Of a stretch of 42,971 bases of DNA, positions 20,801-33,364 are shown piece by piece. The position numbers were made by a program, and so were the translations under genes. The notes below the pieces were generated by a model, which saw only the letters and a list, made by a program, of their open reading frames with translations, was not told the DNA's origin and searched no databases. Each line of letters begins with the position of its first letter. The first letter of the stretch is position 1. The stretch is from Geosiphon pyriformis (Eukaryota; Glomeromycota; Glomeromycetes; Archaeosporales; Geosiphonaceae): contig JAAOMT010000009.1 in assembly GCA_016748015.1 (NCBI GenBank), positions 610,912-653,882 of the forward strand. Reading direction: 5' to 3'.

Positions 20801-21596
20801 ATAAGATAACTGGAAATAATGTAGAAGAATATATCAATAACAGAAATAACAAAAGCAATAGTTAGCAATAACAAAACAATCAGAAGCAATTTTGTAAAAC
20901 CAAAAGAATATATAAAAACAAGTAGTTGTAGAAGAAAAAAAGAGGAAAATAGATATGAACCACTAGACAAGATACAAATATCTATCACCTCTCCTCATTT
21001 ATTATATTTCTATATTTATCTTCTGAAATAAATTAATTATTAAAGAAATCAGAATCATAAATTCATGTTCTCAAACTGTATAAAATTTACATGAATTAAC
21101 CATTGTTTTGTACCTTTGTTTTAAGATAGATGCTCTTAGCATAACTGTCTTGAACTATTAACAATTTGGACCAATTGCTCTTGATCACAACAATTGATGA
21201 TACTAATTTATTTTTTCTTTTTCTTTTCTTATATTTTCTTTCTTTTCTTTCTTTTCTTTTCTTCTTTTTTTATCTTCTTTTGTGGAGTGACAACATAGTA
21301 AAATTGACTGTCTGGAAATAGACTTCGTGATATTCTGGTAAAAAAGAGAAGCTCCTCCTAGGTTTTTGGATATTAATATTATCTTGATAGCTTACCAGAA
21401 GGGTGAAAAGACAATGCCAGACCCTAATAACTGCCTTATAACCAAAGAACTCAACGGGTAAATTCACATTCAGAAATAGATCTTCAGAGATTGATAATTG
21501 AGACTAAGCCAACAGAATTATGTGAAAGACATATCACCAATAATTGAGAGCACCAAACATTACCATTTCCATTACCCACCAAATTTATCTGTAACA
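20801..21596 (+). repeat. E2 3' LTR, second part
   Basis: The E2 LTR sequence resumes here (GATAACTGGAAATAATGTAG) and runs to CTGTAACA. It holds the TATA box, the T/C tract and the end of U5. Compared with 7260-7333 it lacks about 70 bases. It proves that E3 landed inside an existing E2 LTR. Confidence 0.88.
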
Positions 21597-22619
21597 ACAG
21601 TTTATTGTCATATTATTTTTTTTGTTAAGCTTAAAAATATTCTATATAAATAGCTGTAATTTGTTATTTTTTTTTAATATACTAAAAAGTATATAGGTTT
21701 TTTTTATAATGTTTTTTGAAAATTGTTCTTCATAATTAGTTGAACTAAATAAGATTTTACTATGAAATTAATTTATAATATTGCTGTTTTATTATAAATT
21801 AAATTAAATGATATATGTTTTATTATATTTTGTTTTAGTGTTTTATATTTTAATAATATTAATAAAATAAAAAAATCCTATTTTTGTTTAAAATTGGTTA
21901 AAATTTTGGTTAATAATTCACAAAGTGTTTTGTTAAAATGTTTTATAAGTCTATTTATTTATAGATAATAGAACAAAAATAAAAATTTTTGATATTAAAT
22001 TATTTACAAATTTTTTGTATTAAATTATTCACAAAATGTGTTTTTTAATTAGATAAAAGTTTAATTAAGCATTTATGTTTTTATATATGAAATTTACAAC
22101 TGATTTTGTATTTATTTATTAAATTGCTTTTGTTTTTGGCTATTTTATTAGATAATTTACTATAACTATAATATATTGGTTTTTTTGAGTTGTAATAAAT
22201 AGTAGTTTAATTAAATTAATATTAACTTAATCAAAAGATTGTTCAACTTTAATTAGATTTAAGAGTTTTATAAAATATGTTCTTTTTATAGTATATAATA
22301 TATTTATAATTTGTGAGAAATTTATTCCAATAAGTTTGTTTGGTATTTAATTTAAAGCTTTTGTTTGTAACTATTTAAGTCAAATATTAATAATAATAAT
22401 ATCAAATTTTTTGAATTTAAGTAGAGATTAAAGTAATATAATATTCAAATTACTGTTGCTGTTTCTAATTTAATGGCAAAATAATTTTTTTTTGCTGGTT
22501 TTAAAGTTTTGCTGACATAAGCAATTACTTACTTATTGTTATTGTTATCTTAAAATAACATTAAAAACTGTATATAAAGCATCTATAATCAGTTAAAATT
22601 TTTTGTTAAAATTAAAATA
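21597..22619. other. Very AT-rich DNA, possibly 5' part of LINE L1
   Basis: There is no usable ORF and there are long T runs. It precedes the recognisable LINE sequence and may be its ORF1 start, but decay is too strong for me to align it. Confidence 0.4.
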
Positions 22620-24213
22620 AGCTTAGAAAAACTTGCTCAATTGGCCACAATTCAGATTTATATGTGTGTAACAGATGTATTATAATTTGTTTTGCGAATA
22701 AAACATCAAAAAAAGCTGCTATTGGTTTTATTTCTGTTTTTAAAAATGTAAATTTGCATTGGACTGGTTTTTTTTTAATCTGTTGTGCTTAATACAAACA
22801 ATTTGGTTATATTTTTGGAGTGTGTTTAATAAATAGAAATTCAGATAGTTACAGTAAACAGATAGTCAATTCTCAAGATCAAATTTGTTTAGTAAATATA
22901 TATAAAAAAAAACAGATGCCAATTGTTTATCCAGTTTTATTTGATAAAAAAACTTGGGTGCAAATTGCTAATAATTTTATTTTTTGTGTAATGTTTTTGG
23001 TTTTTTTTGGTGCTAGTTTATCTTCAGATGTTAAACTCTTTTTGCTAGTTTTTTTGGAAATGAATAATAGGTTTGCTGCTCTTGAGTACAGTCTTACTAG
23101 TTTTATAGAATAAATTAACAAACTAGCTAAGAGATTAAATGTATTTGGGCCAATAATTTCTTAGCCTAACTCTAAATGCCAGCTATTGGTAATCTTTTTA
23201 TCACAAAATTAAGAGACAAATATAGTAATAAATGAGAGTTTAGGTGCAACCATTAATAATAAGACTGTAACAAAAACAAAGTTTTTTGATTTATTAATTA
23301 TTAAAAGATTTGAAGATAAAATAAACAATTTATTGATTATAATTATGAGTTTGTTGGCCAAAGTAAATAATAAAAACTTGAGTTTAAATATTTTTTTTTA
23401 ACAATGACTAATTTGATTTGAAAAATTGCTATATGTATTAATATTTTTGCTAAGCAAGAAAATATTATTTGTTAATTTAAATAATATGATTTCTATTATT
23501 ACTAACACTAAATTAAGGTTTAATATTAGGCTTTAGATTGTAAATAAGTTTAAAAGGGTACAGATTTTTATGTCTGGTTTGGACAAAGATTTTTTAGTAC
23601 TAGGGTAACTATAATTATGAACAATTCTTTGACTTATGTCTTAAAAGTTGATAAAATTTTAGACAAAATTATTTTAATTCATCTCTTATTTAAAAATAAA
23701 CTTTTAATAATAATCTTAAAGTAGTGCTTCTGCTAAAATTAGATTTAAGCAAGTATTAAAAATTAATTTTTTTATTGCCAAAGCAGTTAACTTTAATACT
23801 TTTGTGGTTTTAAGTAAAAATTTCAATAAAAATAGATCCAAAAAAAGTGCAAGTTTTAAGTTTTGTTTGGATTTAAGTTTAATTAATATATTTAATAAAC
23901 TTTATTAGTTAAAGTTTTTACTTAAGACAATTTTAGAAGTGTTAAAAAAGTATTAAATTTTATATTTATAAATAGAACTTGGTATTTGTAATTACAAGTT
24001 ATAAGGCTAATAGTATGTTAGAATTTTTTGATATAGACCATAAGACAGTTTTAGTTTCAATTAGTTTGTGTAGTTTTCTGAATATTCATCTTAATAGCAT
24101 TTATAAGTAAGCTAATAAAAATGATGGAAGTTTAAAATAAAAGATGCTAATAAAATCAAGTTAGTGCAATTTAAAAAGTGTTTTTTTGCTAAGTTGTTGG
24201 TAATATTAAATGG
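22620..24213 (+). pseudogene. LINE L1: ORF1-like region and endonuclease part
   Basis: The longest open piece (22820-23113) includes MPIVYPVLFDKKTWVQI and the coiled-coil segment NNRFAALEYSLTSF. A decayed zinc knuckle (CCA...FGYIFGVC) lies just before. Downstream fragments fit an endonuclease/exonuclease/phosphatase domain, for example FNTFVVL followed by SKNFN, where the usual catalytic GDFN is lost, and KSASFKFCLDL. Stops occur every few codons. The reading resumes at 25002 after an LTR insertion. LINE proteins of this type nick the target and copy their RNA into it; this copy is dead. Confidence 0.65.
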
Positions 24214-25001
24214 TGTTATTTATAGAAAAAAGCATAAAAGAAATAGTATTGAGCATATAAGCATATTGCTAGTAAATTATGGCTTATTGCTTAGCAATAT
24301 AAGCATTGTTCAAGAAATTATAGCACATTGTTTATAAATGTGTGAGATTTCATAGAATATCAATTATGTATATATAGTGAAAGTATTAGAAACAGAAAAG
24401 ACAGAATTCATAGCTAAAACACACAGTTAGAATTTCCAATTAAGAAAACAATTAGTAGCAGTTTGAAATTCTCATCACATATCAATAAATTATCAATTAC
24501 TACTTAAATTTATGTTATCATTATTTGATTAAAAAAAATATTAATTATTCCTACTTTATTAACACTCTAGGTTGATAGAATTTAACACTTAATTATATTG
24601 GAACAATAGTTTTTGATCATAATTATTAACAGAATACTAATTTCTTTTTTTTATTTCTTTTTATTTTGTTGTATTGTTTACTAATTGATTAAATAATTAA
24701 AATTTGTGGAATTATTAACATCAAAAGGATTGGTAAAAAACTCAGAAATAAGGATAGACATTCAGAAATTGAGGATAGCTTACCAAGAGATTACCAGTCA
24801 CCAAGCTAAAAATAAAATTTGATGGAATTGTGATTCTGAAAGACTACTGACAAAACACTATTGAATCTCTGTCTATTATACAAAACTCAACCAAAACCTT
24901 CAGATTACTAAAGTCTTTAGATATTATCAATTATACAAATTATTAAGCACCAAGTTACAGATTTGTTATTTGTTTCTAGTCCCAAATATTTACTTGTAAC
25001 A
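24214..25001 (+). repeat. Solo LTR inside LINE L1
   Basis: It begins TGTTATT, ends CTTGTAACA (24993-25001) and is 788 bases long. LINE reading stops at its left edge (AKLLVI) and continues at its right edge (KSYDT.. towards IKIVKKWNFEDLLEFEYLI), so no element body is left. Parts around 24590-24650 and 24710-24790 resemble the E2 LTR (TTGATCATAATTATTAACAG, GATAGCTTACCA), so it is an old relative of that family. The flanks AATGG and ATAGG match poorly. Confidence 0.65.
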
Positions 25002-27890
25002 ATAGGTTTGAGAAAATAAAAAATTGCAGTAATTTGGATACAATATAGAAAGTTTTAAAAAAAGTTATGATACAATCTGCTAATTTGGTGTTCTTTAAAC
25101 ATTGATATAGTAAATATAATTTCTTAAAAAACAAGCAATTATCAAGATTTTTTAAATTAGAGCTGCATGTTATTAAAATCGTAAAAAAATGGAATTTTGA
25201 AGATCTGTTGGAGTTTGAATATCTTATCAAAATTTGGTTAATTGTTGATAGTATTAAGATATTTAAGATTGCCAATATAATTTAAGATAATACAAGATCA
25301 ATAAACATAATTAAATATTTGTTAATAATTAGAAAAAAGTATTAGAAATCTAAGTATTATGAATTAAAAACATCTGAAAATATAGTTATTAGAAAAACAA
25401 TTAAATAACATATAAAAAATTTCTGCTCTAACAAAAAACAAATAATAAAAAGTATTTTAAAACAGTTTTTTGCAAAGTTGTTTTAAATCATCTGGTAATT
25501 GAGAATAAATTAATAGTGGAGTCTAATAAAGTAAAACTTAAAGTTAATAAAATTATGGAAGAGTAAATAAGAAAACAATCAGTGTTTTCAAAAATGCCTG
25601 AACTTTGGTCTTACTAATATATATATTTGGAATACATAAATAATAGTATTTTTTTTGGTGTAATAAAAAAGATTAATATGGAAAAGTTAGCTTTGGTTGT
25701 TAATGGTTTGCCAAATAACAAGACTGCTGAGTTGTTAGAAATTTTAAATAAACTGTAAAAACATTGTAATAATAAAATGCTAAAATGTTTTTTAAGATTG
25801 TTAAATTTGTGTTTGACTTTAGATATAGTTCTGGCTTTTTGAAAGAAAACATAGATTTTAATAATTTTTAAACTTTATGAATAAAATAGCATTCTAACAA
25901 ATACTCAGCTTATTGCATTAATTAAAACAACTAAGAAAATTTTATCTAAGATTCTTTCTGATTAAAAATTTTTAGTATATAGTAAATTTGATATTTTTTG
26001 TGCTGATAACTTTTTGGTATTGAAGAGTATTTTAACTCAGTTTTCTATTTTTGTCATTGAGTTAGTTGTTAAAGATGCATTAAAAAAAAATAAAAAGTTT
26101 TAGTTGGTCTTATAGAATATGTGCAAAGCTTATAATTCAATAAGATAGTATCATCTAAGAACTAGTTTGCAATACATTAAGATGTGCAATTAGTTTATAG
26201 AGCTTTTTGGCAATATACATAAGAATTAAATCAATAAAGTAATGACCAATTTTGGACTTTTAAATAATTACAAAGTACATGATAAATTGGATTAAAAGAA
26301 GGTTTTTTTCTGTTTTTTTAGAGAATTTTTTATAATCTACTTTTGTGTGAAGTCAAAAGGCATAAGCATTTATATAAATACCAAATTGATACTAAGTTTG
26401 TGACCAAAATTGACAGAATTAAAGCTGTTAAAAAAAAACTTTATTTTCTGCTGTTGGTGTTTTTGTTGATAATACAATTTAGATCAAATATAATCAGACT
26501 TTTACATAATACATTTTAAATATTGTTAATGAATTTTTTGATATCAATAATATTTCGATTAATAATAAAAAAATGGTGGCTATTTTTATTAATTAGAGTA
26601 TTAAAACTGTCTTATTAATGATCAGTGGTTTGTTAATTTCAATTGCTAAGAGAGATAAATTGCATAGATACTTGGAAATTTTTTTGTTAACTAAGAGTCT
26701 TTCTAAGTTTAGTGTGACTTAAGCTTATATTAATATCAGATTTTTTTTAATGTGGTACTAAGAAAAATAATTATGAATAAACAGTTCTTTTATTTAGTAT
26801 CAGTTAATTTGTAGTTTATTATTAACTATTAGTCACAATTTAGTTTTGTCTTATTAAGTATATATTATAAGTAAGATATAATAATCAGAAGAAATTTTAA
26901 GACCAAGACTGATTTATTATAAAACTTTTCTAATAAGGCTTTGCATTATTTATTTTTATATAATTTAAAGTTCTTTAAGCAAGTACAATTTGAAAAAAAG
27001 ATAATATTATTGGTTATATTTTCTAATGTATTGAACATTCTTGGATTTATAAGTTCTAAGATGATTTTTTTCAAACTCTTTGCAGTTTTTTGTCAAGTTG
27101 TATGTTAGTTTAATAAACAATTTTTTGGCTAAGGTGGTAAAATTTTTTTTGAACAATAAGTTATCTTTGGTAAACAATCTATTTAGTGTATTTTGTAGTC
27201 CTAATAAGTTTCTAATATCAAATATTTTGGGTAAATTTTTGTATTATAGCTTTGTTCTTTCTTTAAAATAGTTTAAAGTTGCATTTGATAACAGATTTTT
27301 GGATAAAAAAAAGAATATAATAAACTGAAAAACATTTTGTCAATAAAAAAAATTGGATTTAAAAGGTTTTGTATCTTATTGGTTTAAATTGACATCCGAA
27401 ATTTTGAATAATAAAAGCTCTTTGGTAATTAATTTTACAAATACTAATAGATTATTTGGATTAAATGTTTTAAAATTCAAAACATTCTCTGATATATAAA
27501 AAAGCTTGCTCAAAATTTGGTCTAGTTTTATTGAAATTTACACAGATGGTTTTTTAAAATATGCTGGTTCTGCCAAAATTACTAATAAGACAGCTGCTTA
27601 CTTTCTAGCTGTGAATACAAATATTAGTGTTAAAATGTATAGGCTTCTGTTTTTTATAATGGCCAAATTACAGACTGATATGCTGTTTTTGGAATGTATT
27701 TCATCTTTTTTTACAGTAATCTTGTATCTGGATAGCCAATCTGCTATTAATATATGTATTTCTGAGATTGTGTTTGTTACACCAGATTTTCATAATTAGT
27801 ATTGAATGAAAAAGAAGCATATTACTAATCTAATTAAAAATAAGATTTTTTTGTTAAATAAGTGAAAATTAAAGATTATTTAAGTATTCT
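25002..27890 (+). pseudogene. LINE L1: reverse transcriptase and RNase H
   Basis: RT signatures are readable despite stops and frameshifts: ALIKTTKKILSKILSD, CKAYNSI, VMTNFGLLNNYKVHDKLD. The catalytic motif reads FVDNTI (Asp to Asn at about 26471), against FVDDTI in L2. RNase H starts near 27525 with IYTDGFLKYAGSAKI and continues with LYLDSQSAI and DFHN; the frame 27506-27799 is the longest. It is cut within RNase H by the foldback element and resumes at 31321. AT content is extreme, well above that of L2. Confidence 0.75.
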
Positions 27891-27924
27891 AAATAATATT
27901 AAGACTAAAGTTTTGATGTTTAGT

Positions 27925-30900
27925 CTAATTTAGTTTAAGTTTAATTAAACCACTGAATTAAACCAAACTTGAACAGAAAATTTGGCAAAATTTTGAACTT
28001 AAACTTAAACCAAACTTAAAATTACTGAGCTTAAACTGAATTCAAACACATGTAACAAATTTGGTTTAAGTTTGGTTTAAAGTTCATAAATATATTTAAA
28101 TTCGATTATTAAAAACATTATATTATATTATATTATTATTTAATTTTTTTTTAATAATCTTTGTATCTATAATCAAAAACACTATATTGCTTTTATAGTT
28201 TAAGATACTAAGCAAAATTTCATATTTGTAATCATATTCTTACTTATAGAAAAAATATGTTTAAAAACAATAAATAATTTTTAAATTGCCAAATAATTAT
28301 AAGCTATATATGCAAGACAAAAAAATTGTGTTTGATGTGTTTAAATATTAAATTATTAATAAAATGTTAATTTAAATAAATATTTTTGTAATATATTTTT
28401 TACCATGTTATTACATCTATTTTTTTATTGGCTATTTTTTAGAGATATAACAATCAATTTTGTTAAGTTTTTCTTTTTTATTATTATTAAAGTTTGTCTT
28501 TAATATAAATTATATGACTAATATTATAGTATCATTAAAATTGCTATTCAACAAAAAACTATCATTTAAATTGATATAATATTTAATATATACTTTATTT
28601 CAAAAAAAGTACACATTTTAAAGATTTATTTATTGTGTATAAGTTAGAAAATAAAACTATTTAAATAAATTAATAATTTACAATTCTTTTGTTTTATTAA
28701 TATTATTATCTAAAAATTTTTTTTTGTGAAATAATAAAATTTTTTTTTGAATCTAATGTAGTGCAAAACATTATAATTGTATTTGTTTTAGAGTAATATT
28801 TAATTAACTTTCTTTTTGCTGTCTTAGCTACTATAATAAATAATAAATCTAATATTAAATATGTTAAATAAATAAATAAATACAATTAAAATTATAATGT
28901 TTTACCAGATTTATTGTTATTAACTGTGTTTTCAATGTAATTAAAAATGATATTAAAAAGAAAAATAATTGAAAAAGCAGTATTATTTAAACTGGCTAAT
29001 ATTTTGACCTAATATTCTTAAATGATTCAAAAAATTTAACAATTTTATTAAAAACAGTTCACTAATTATATGAAATAACATATTGATAAAAATCAATATA
29101 AATGCTAATAAGAGTGTTTAATGTCTATAAATTTACAGTTAGAATTTTTGTATTCAAAATATATGAAATCAGAAATAAATAACTTGCCAATTTAAGAGAT
29201 AACCTATTTTTGATTATATTATAAGTAGAATTCTATCAGATAGAACAATCCAAAATGAGTTTATAGTATTTAATTTAACATGTATTACAGATATATTTAA
29301 AAAGCTCAAAATGTTAAGATAAAGTATGAATTGCAAAGTTAAGTTCCCTAATCTTTAATTTATACAAAGTTTACATTAAGAAAATTTTAGATAAATATAT
29401 TTAATTTGGGTTTTTAACAAATATCTTAAAAACATTATTCTTTATTTTATTTAAAACCACCTGTACTGCTAAGTTTAGAATATAATCAAAGCATCAAAAT
29501 TGAAGATCTTTTAAGTTCTATTAAATGTTTTTTTTAATTTTTTTACTAATTTTCTTATAAAAGTATTATTATTTGTGGTATTATTGAGGATAATAACAAA
29601 AAGCTATTAAAAAAAATTAGGTTATAACTAATAAAATTAATAGTAAACTTATATAAAAAGAGGAAAAATATAATTTTTTTTTAAACTTTTTTTTTAAACT
29701 TTTTGGCTGAAAATTCAATTTAAGACAATAATAAAAACCACTTAAGCTAACATTAAAAAAATGCAGTTTTTAATGATATAAGCACTGTAGTAATTTTAAG
29801 TCTTAAATAATACTAATACCAAAAATTCAGCTTTGAACAATAATGAAAACCAACTTAACTCAACATTAAAAAAATGTAATTTTTAATAATATAGGCACTG
29901 TAATAACTCTGAGTTTTAAATAATACTAATGTTAAAAATTCAGCTTTGAAGCAATGATAAAAACTAACTTAAGCCAATATTAAGAAAATACAATTTTTAA
30001 TAATATAGGCACTGTAGTAACTTTAAGTTTTAGATAATATTAATATGCTGTATAGTATATTGATTTTATTATTGGCTATTAACTAATTCAAATTTATATA
30101 AAAATATATGTATGTATCTTTAATGTAATTTTTTAATTTTTTAATACTTTAAAAAATTTATTTGCAAAATTTATTTTATTATGTTATTTATTTATTAATC
30201 CAAAATCAATTATTGTTTATTAAAGATTCCAATTGTTATTAATATAATAAGTAATAACAAAAACAAAGACTTTGTTATTAGAAAATATTCAAAAATTTGA
30301 TATAAAAAAATTTTTAAACTTAATAGTATTTAAGTATATTAATCATATTATAAGTATAAATAAAAGAAAAGAGATATTTTATAATAAAGATAATGCTTAC
30401 TGTCTATCCAAAACATAAAGTTTTATGACTCTATTCTTAATTATATTAGCACAAACAGATTAAGAAGTAAGGTTCAAATATTGAAATATTTTAATTAATT
30501 TAGAATTTTTTATTATAAAAAGTAATCACTAATAGTTAATAAGTCAAATAATAATCATATTATAAAGTTTTTTATTATCAACATTAATAGTAGTTACTAT
30601 AAAAGACTAGAACAGTTTTTTAATTGAATTAACCAAAAATCATAAAAAAAATAGCAATTTTATTTGTTAAAATATTTTTTTAATTAACTTATAATTTTTT
30701 TGAACATTTTGTCTTTTTTTATGATATTTTTTTGTTATAATATATACTGTCTAATAGAAAGTCTCTAAATAGTACTATAAAAATTTAGTAGTACTTGTAA
30801 TTTTATAAAAAAATGGTTTATGTATATATTTTAAAACTATATATTTAGCTGTTTTTTTTGTTTACTCAAACTTATTAAAATAGTTCTATATTTTACTCTA

Positions 30901-31320
30901 AAAACTACATTTACCAAATATATTATTATTTGGACTATTTGAATTATTAAATTCCATTATTTTGGATTTTAAATCTTCAGTAACATTGGATAATACTAAT
31001 AATAAATTTATTTTGGTAAGTTGAAAAGTGAAATTGTTATACATATATAATTTTATATACCTTTTTAACTAATTATAGTAATTAAACAAAGTAATAATTA
31101 ATGAACAAGTAGTGCAAATTATATATTTTTTTAATTTCATCAAACTTAAATAAATTTATGAACTTTAAACCAAATTTGTACTAAGTTCAGACTTGTCAAA
31201 AAAGTTCAATGCCAAACTTAAACCAAATCTATTTTGAAAAATTGGTTTAATTTAAGTTTAGTTTGTAATTCAAACCAAGCCTAAACAATATTCAAAGTTT
31301 AATTTGGTTTATTTCAATTA
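27925..31320. mobile_element. Foldback or DNA-transposon-like insertion in LINE L1
   Basis: LINE coding stops near 27925 and resumes near 31321. The two ends of the intervening stretch are inverted relative to each other over about 170-190 bases, rich in the motif AAACTTAAACC. For example, GGTTTAAAGTTCATAAAT at about 28074-28091 faces its complement at about 31157-31174. Inside I see no ORF of note and no transposase, only AT-rich DNA and a threefold tandem repeat. Edges are approximate and I could not resolve a target duplication. It is probably a non-autonomous element. Confidence 0.55.
29710..30045. repeat. Three tandem copies of a 112-113 bp unit
   Basis: ATTCA(G) anchors lie at 29713, 29825 and 29938. 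Each unit carries the order AAAATTCAGCTTTGAA, AAAACCAACTTAA, TTTTTAATAATATA, GGCACTGTA and TTAAATAATACTAAT. It lies inside the foldback element. Confidence 0.75.
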
Positions 31321-32243
31321 AAACTCTAGTTAAAGCTAATGTAATAATAAGTATAACTGCTTATTCTTCTTTTTTTTTGCTAACTGAAGTTTAGAAATAG
31401 TTTATAATAGCTAAAAAAATAACTGTATTTGACAATATTTATTATTTTGTTTATAATTTATACAGATCTATTTGTTGTACTAGATAAAAAGCTGGTCTTG
31501 ATTATAACATAATTCCAAATACACTGATTAAAAAGATGAATTGGTTGGCTATTATGAGAATCTAACATTCTAACTTATATATGTTTTCTGAATTTATTAA
31601 TAAAAAATTTGCAAATTAGTACACATACTTAATAAAAGCTATACATAAATGACTATTAATAACAGTTAAAAAAAAATTATATAACAAAATATATTTTGGT
31701 GTACTGTATGATAAGATAAAAGTCTTTAATTATGTTTTTATTTGTGTTAAGAATAATAGTATTCAGGAAAAAATTTTGAAAAAAGCTTTTATAAAGTAGG
31801 TATTATTAGTAGATACTTATTACTTATCTTTTTTTGCTGTTTTATAAATGTTTTCTTAGTATTCTTTAAATATGAATCTATATGTAATAATTTATAAGAA
31901 ATTTATGCTAAAAGACTAATGTGCTAAGACTATTATAGTTTTTAATAAGAGAATAAAAGCTGCTTCTATTTTTGTTAAATATATGAAGCATCTAATAAAA
32001 TTATATTATACTAAAATTTGGCTTATAAAATCTAAGTATAAAATAAATATAAAAAAAACTAGATTGATTAAAAATAATAGTTTAGTTTTAGGTTTGTCTT
32101 ATTATATGGTATATATATTATCAGATGGAATGATTTGGTTATTTAGTTTAATAAAATCTTTTGTAATTAGCTTTAATAGACACAAACTGTGCTTTTTTTT
32201 TTTTGGTTTAAGTAAAAATATATATATTAATATAGACATTTAG
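31321..32243 (+). pseudogene. LINE L1: C-terminal part
   Basis: This continues the L1 protein after the foldback insertion: NLYRSICC, NTLIKKMNWLAIM, TYLIKAIHK, KKLYNKIYFGVL, then the final open piece 31983-32243 with IWLIKSKYKINIKKT. The same tail is seen in L2 (DIWLVKAKYRVFMEKSGLV) and L3. TAG 32241-32243 matches the family's normal end. Confidence 0.72.
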
Positions 32244-32407
32244 TGTTGTTTTGTTTGGCTTAAGTAGCTGGTCCAAGTAGCTAGTCACATATAGTAAAAA
32301 CATAAACTGTATTTAACTTAAGCCACTTAGTTTAGTTCTGTATACTAGATAGTAATTGGGCTTTACTTATTAAAATATTAATAAAAAATAAATAAATAAA
32401 TAAATTT
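32244..32407 (+). other. LINE L1 3' UTR and A-rich tail
   Basis: It contains GTAGCTAGTCACATATAG and TTGGGCTTTACTTATTAAA, ending in AAATAAATAAATAAAT. L2 and L3 have the same order of motifs. Confidence 0.65.
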
Positions 32408-32579
32408 TTATATATATATTTAAAGTAATTAAATTAATATTTTAGATTATAATTTATATATAATAAAAATTTATTTGTTTATTAATATTTGTTAATAATG
32501 TTTTTTTTTTGGAAATTTATGTTTAATATAAGTTTAAATATATTTTTAGTGTTTTAATTATTAATATTAAGTATTAAAA
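32408..32579. other. AT-rich spacer between two LINE copies
   Basis: No gene or domain is visible. The 5' break of L3 is not sharp. Confidence 0.4.
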
Positions 32580-33045
32580 ACAATAATTTGTATATAACTT
32601 TGGGTAAAAACTTTGTTTTTAAAGATTGATTTGTAAAAACCAAGTTTATTTTTGGTAATACAAAGCTTATTGTATTGAAATTGGTTAATTTGGTTTATAA
32701 TAATTGGCCATAAAAAACATATTTGGTTGTGTAATTCTAAGCTTAAAGTTAATATAAAAAAGAAAAACTTGTTATTATGTAATAATTCTGTGTCTGTTAT
32801 TATGTATGGTCTATTAGCCTCTTTGTTAAAAGTGTGGTGTAGCTGTCATGAGTTTTGGTCTGAAAAGGAAATGCTTATTTTTTTCTGGGTTGGGTGGTAA
32901 GATTTTGGTTAATATTGTAGTCTTAATTGGTTCGAGTGGCTGGTCACATGTGGAAAATGCGTAAATCACATTTAATTTGGAACACTTGGTTGTTTTATTG
33001 TATTGGGCCTCACTCGTTAAATAAATAAAGAAATAAAAACTTTAT
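32580..33045 (+). pseudogene. LINE L3, 5'-truncated 3' fragment
   Basis: Pieces of the LINE C-terminus are readable (SKLKVNIKKKNLLL, NNSVSVIMYGLLASL). The 3' UTR follows (GAGTGGCTGGTCACATGTGG, TTGGGCCTCACTCGTTAAAT) with the tail TAAATAAATAAAGAAATAAA at about 33015-33041. This 5' truncation is normal for LINE insertions. The copy ends 320 bases before the start codon of the AMSH-like gene. Confidence 0.65.
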
Positions 33046-33364
33046 TTATTTAAACAAAAATTATAAAAAAATTTTGTTTTTTAATAAAATATATTGATTT
33101 AATATTTTTTTGTAGGTTTTTATCAAAAATTAATAAATTTAGAAATTCATATGTAAATGTTTTTGCGAAATTGTTTAGTAGTGGATGAAAAAGAACATGA
33201 TTGCCATACATTCTGTTTTTATATGTTCGTGAACAAGCCTGATGGGTAAAAAAACACATTTAATGATATTCATTATATCTCAGAATCACATTTGTAAAAG
33301 AAATAAAATTATAGGATAATTCAATAGCTAGGTTGCTCATTCAGAAATTCCTAATTTTTTAACA
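33046..33364. promoter_or_regulatory. Upstream region of the AMSH-like gene
   Basis: 319 bases separate the LINE tail from the ATG. The left half is as AT-rich as the LINEs; the right half (33180-33364) is more balanced and probably original promoter. I see no canonical TATA box that I would call. Confidence 0.35.

Noticed and set aside
33050-33259. 69-codon minus-strand ORF upstream of the AMSH-like gene.
   Set aside because: It is partly complementary to AT-rich DNA next to the LINE tail and has no motif or conserved features.
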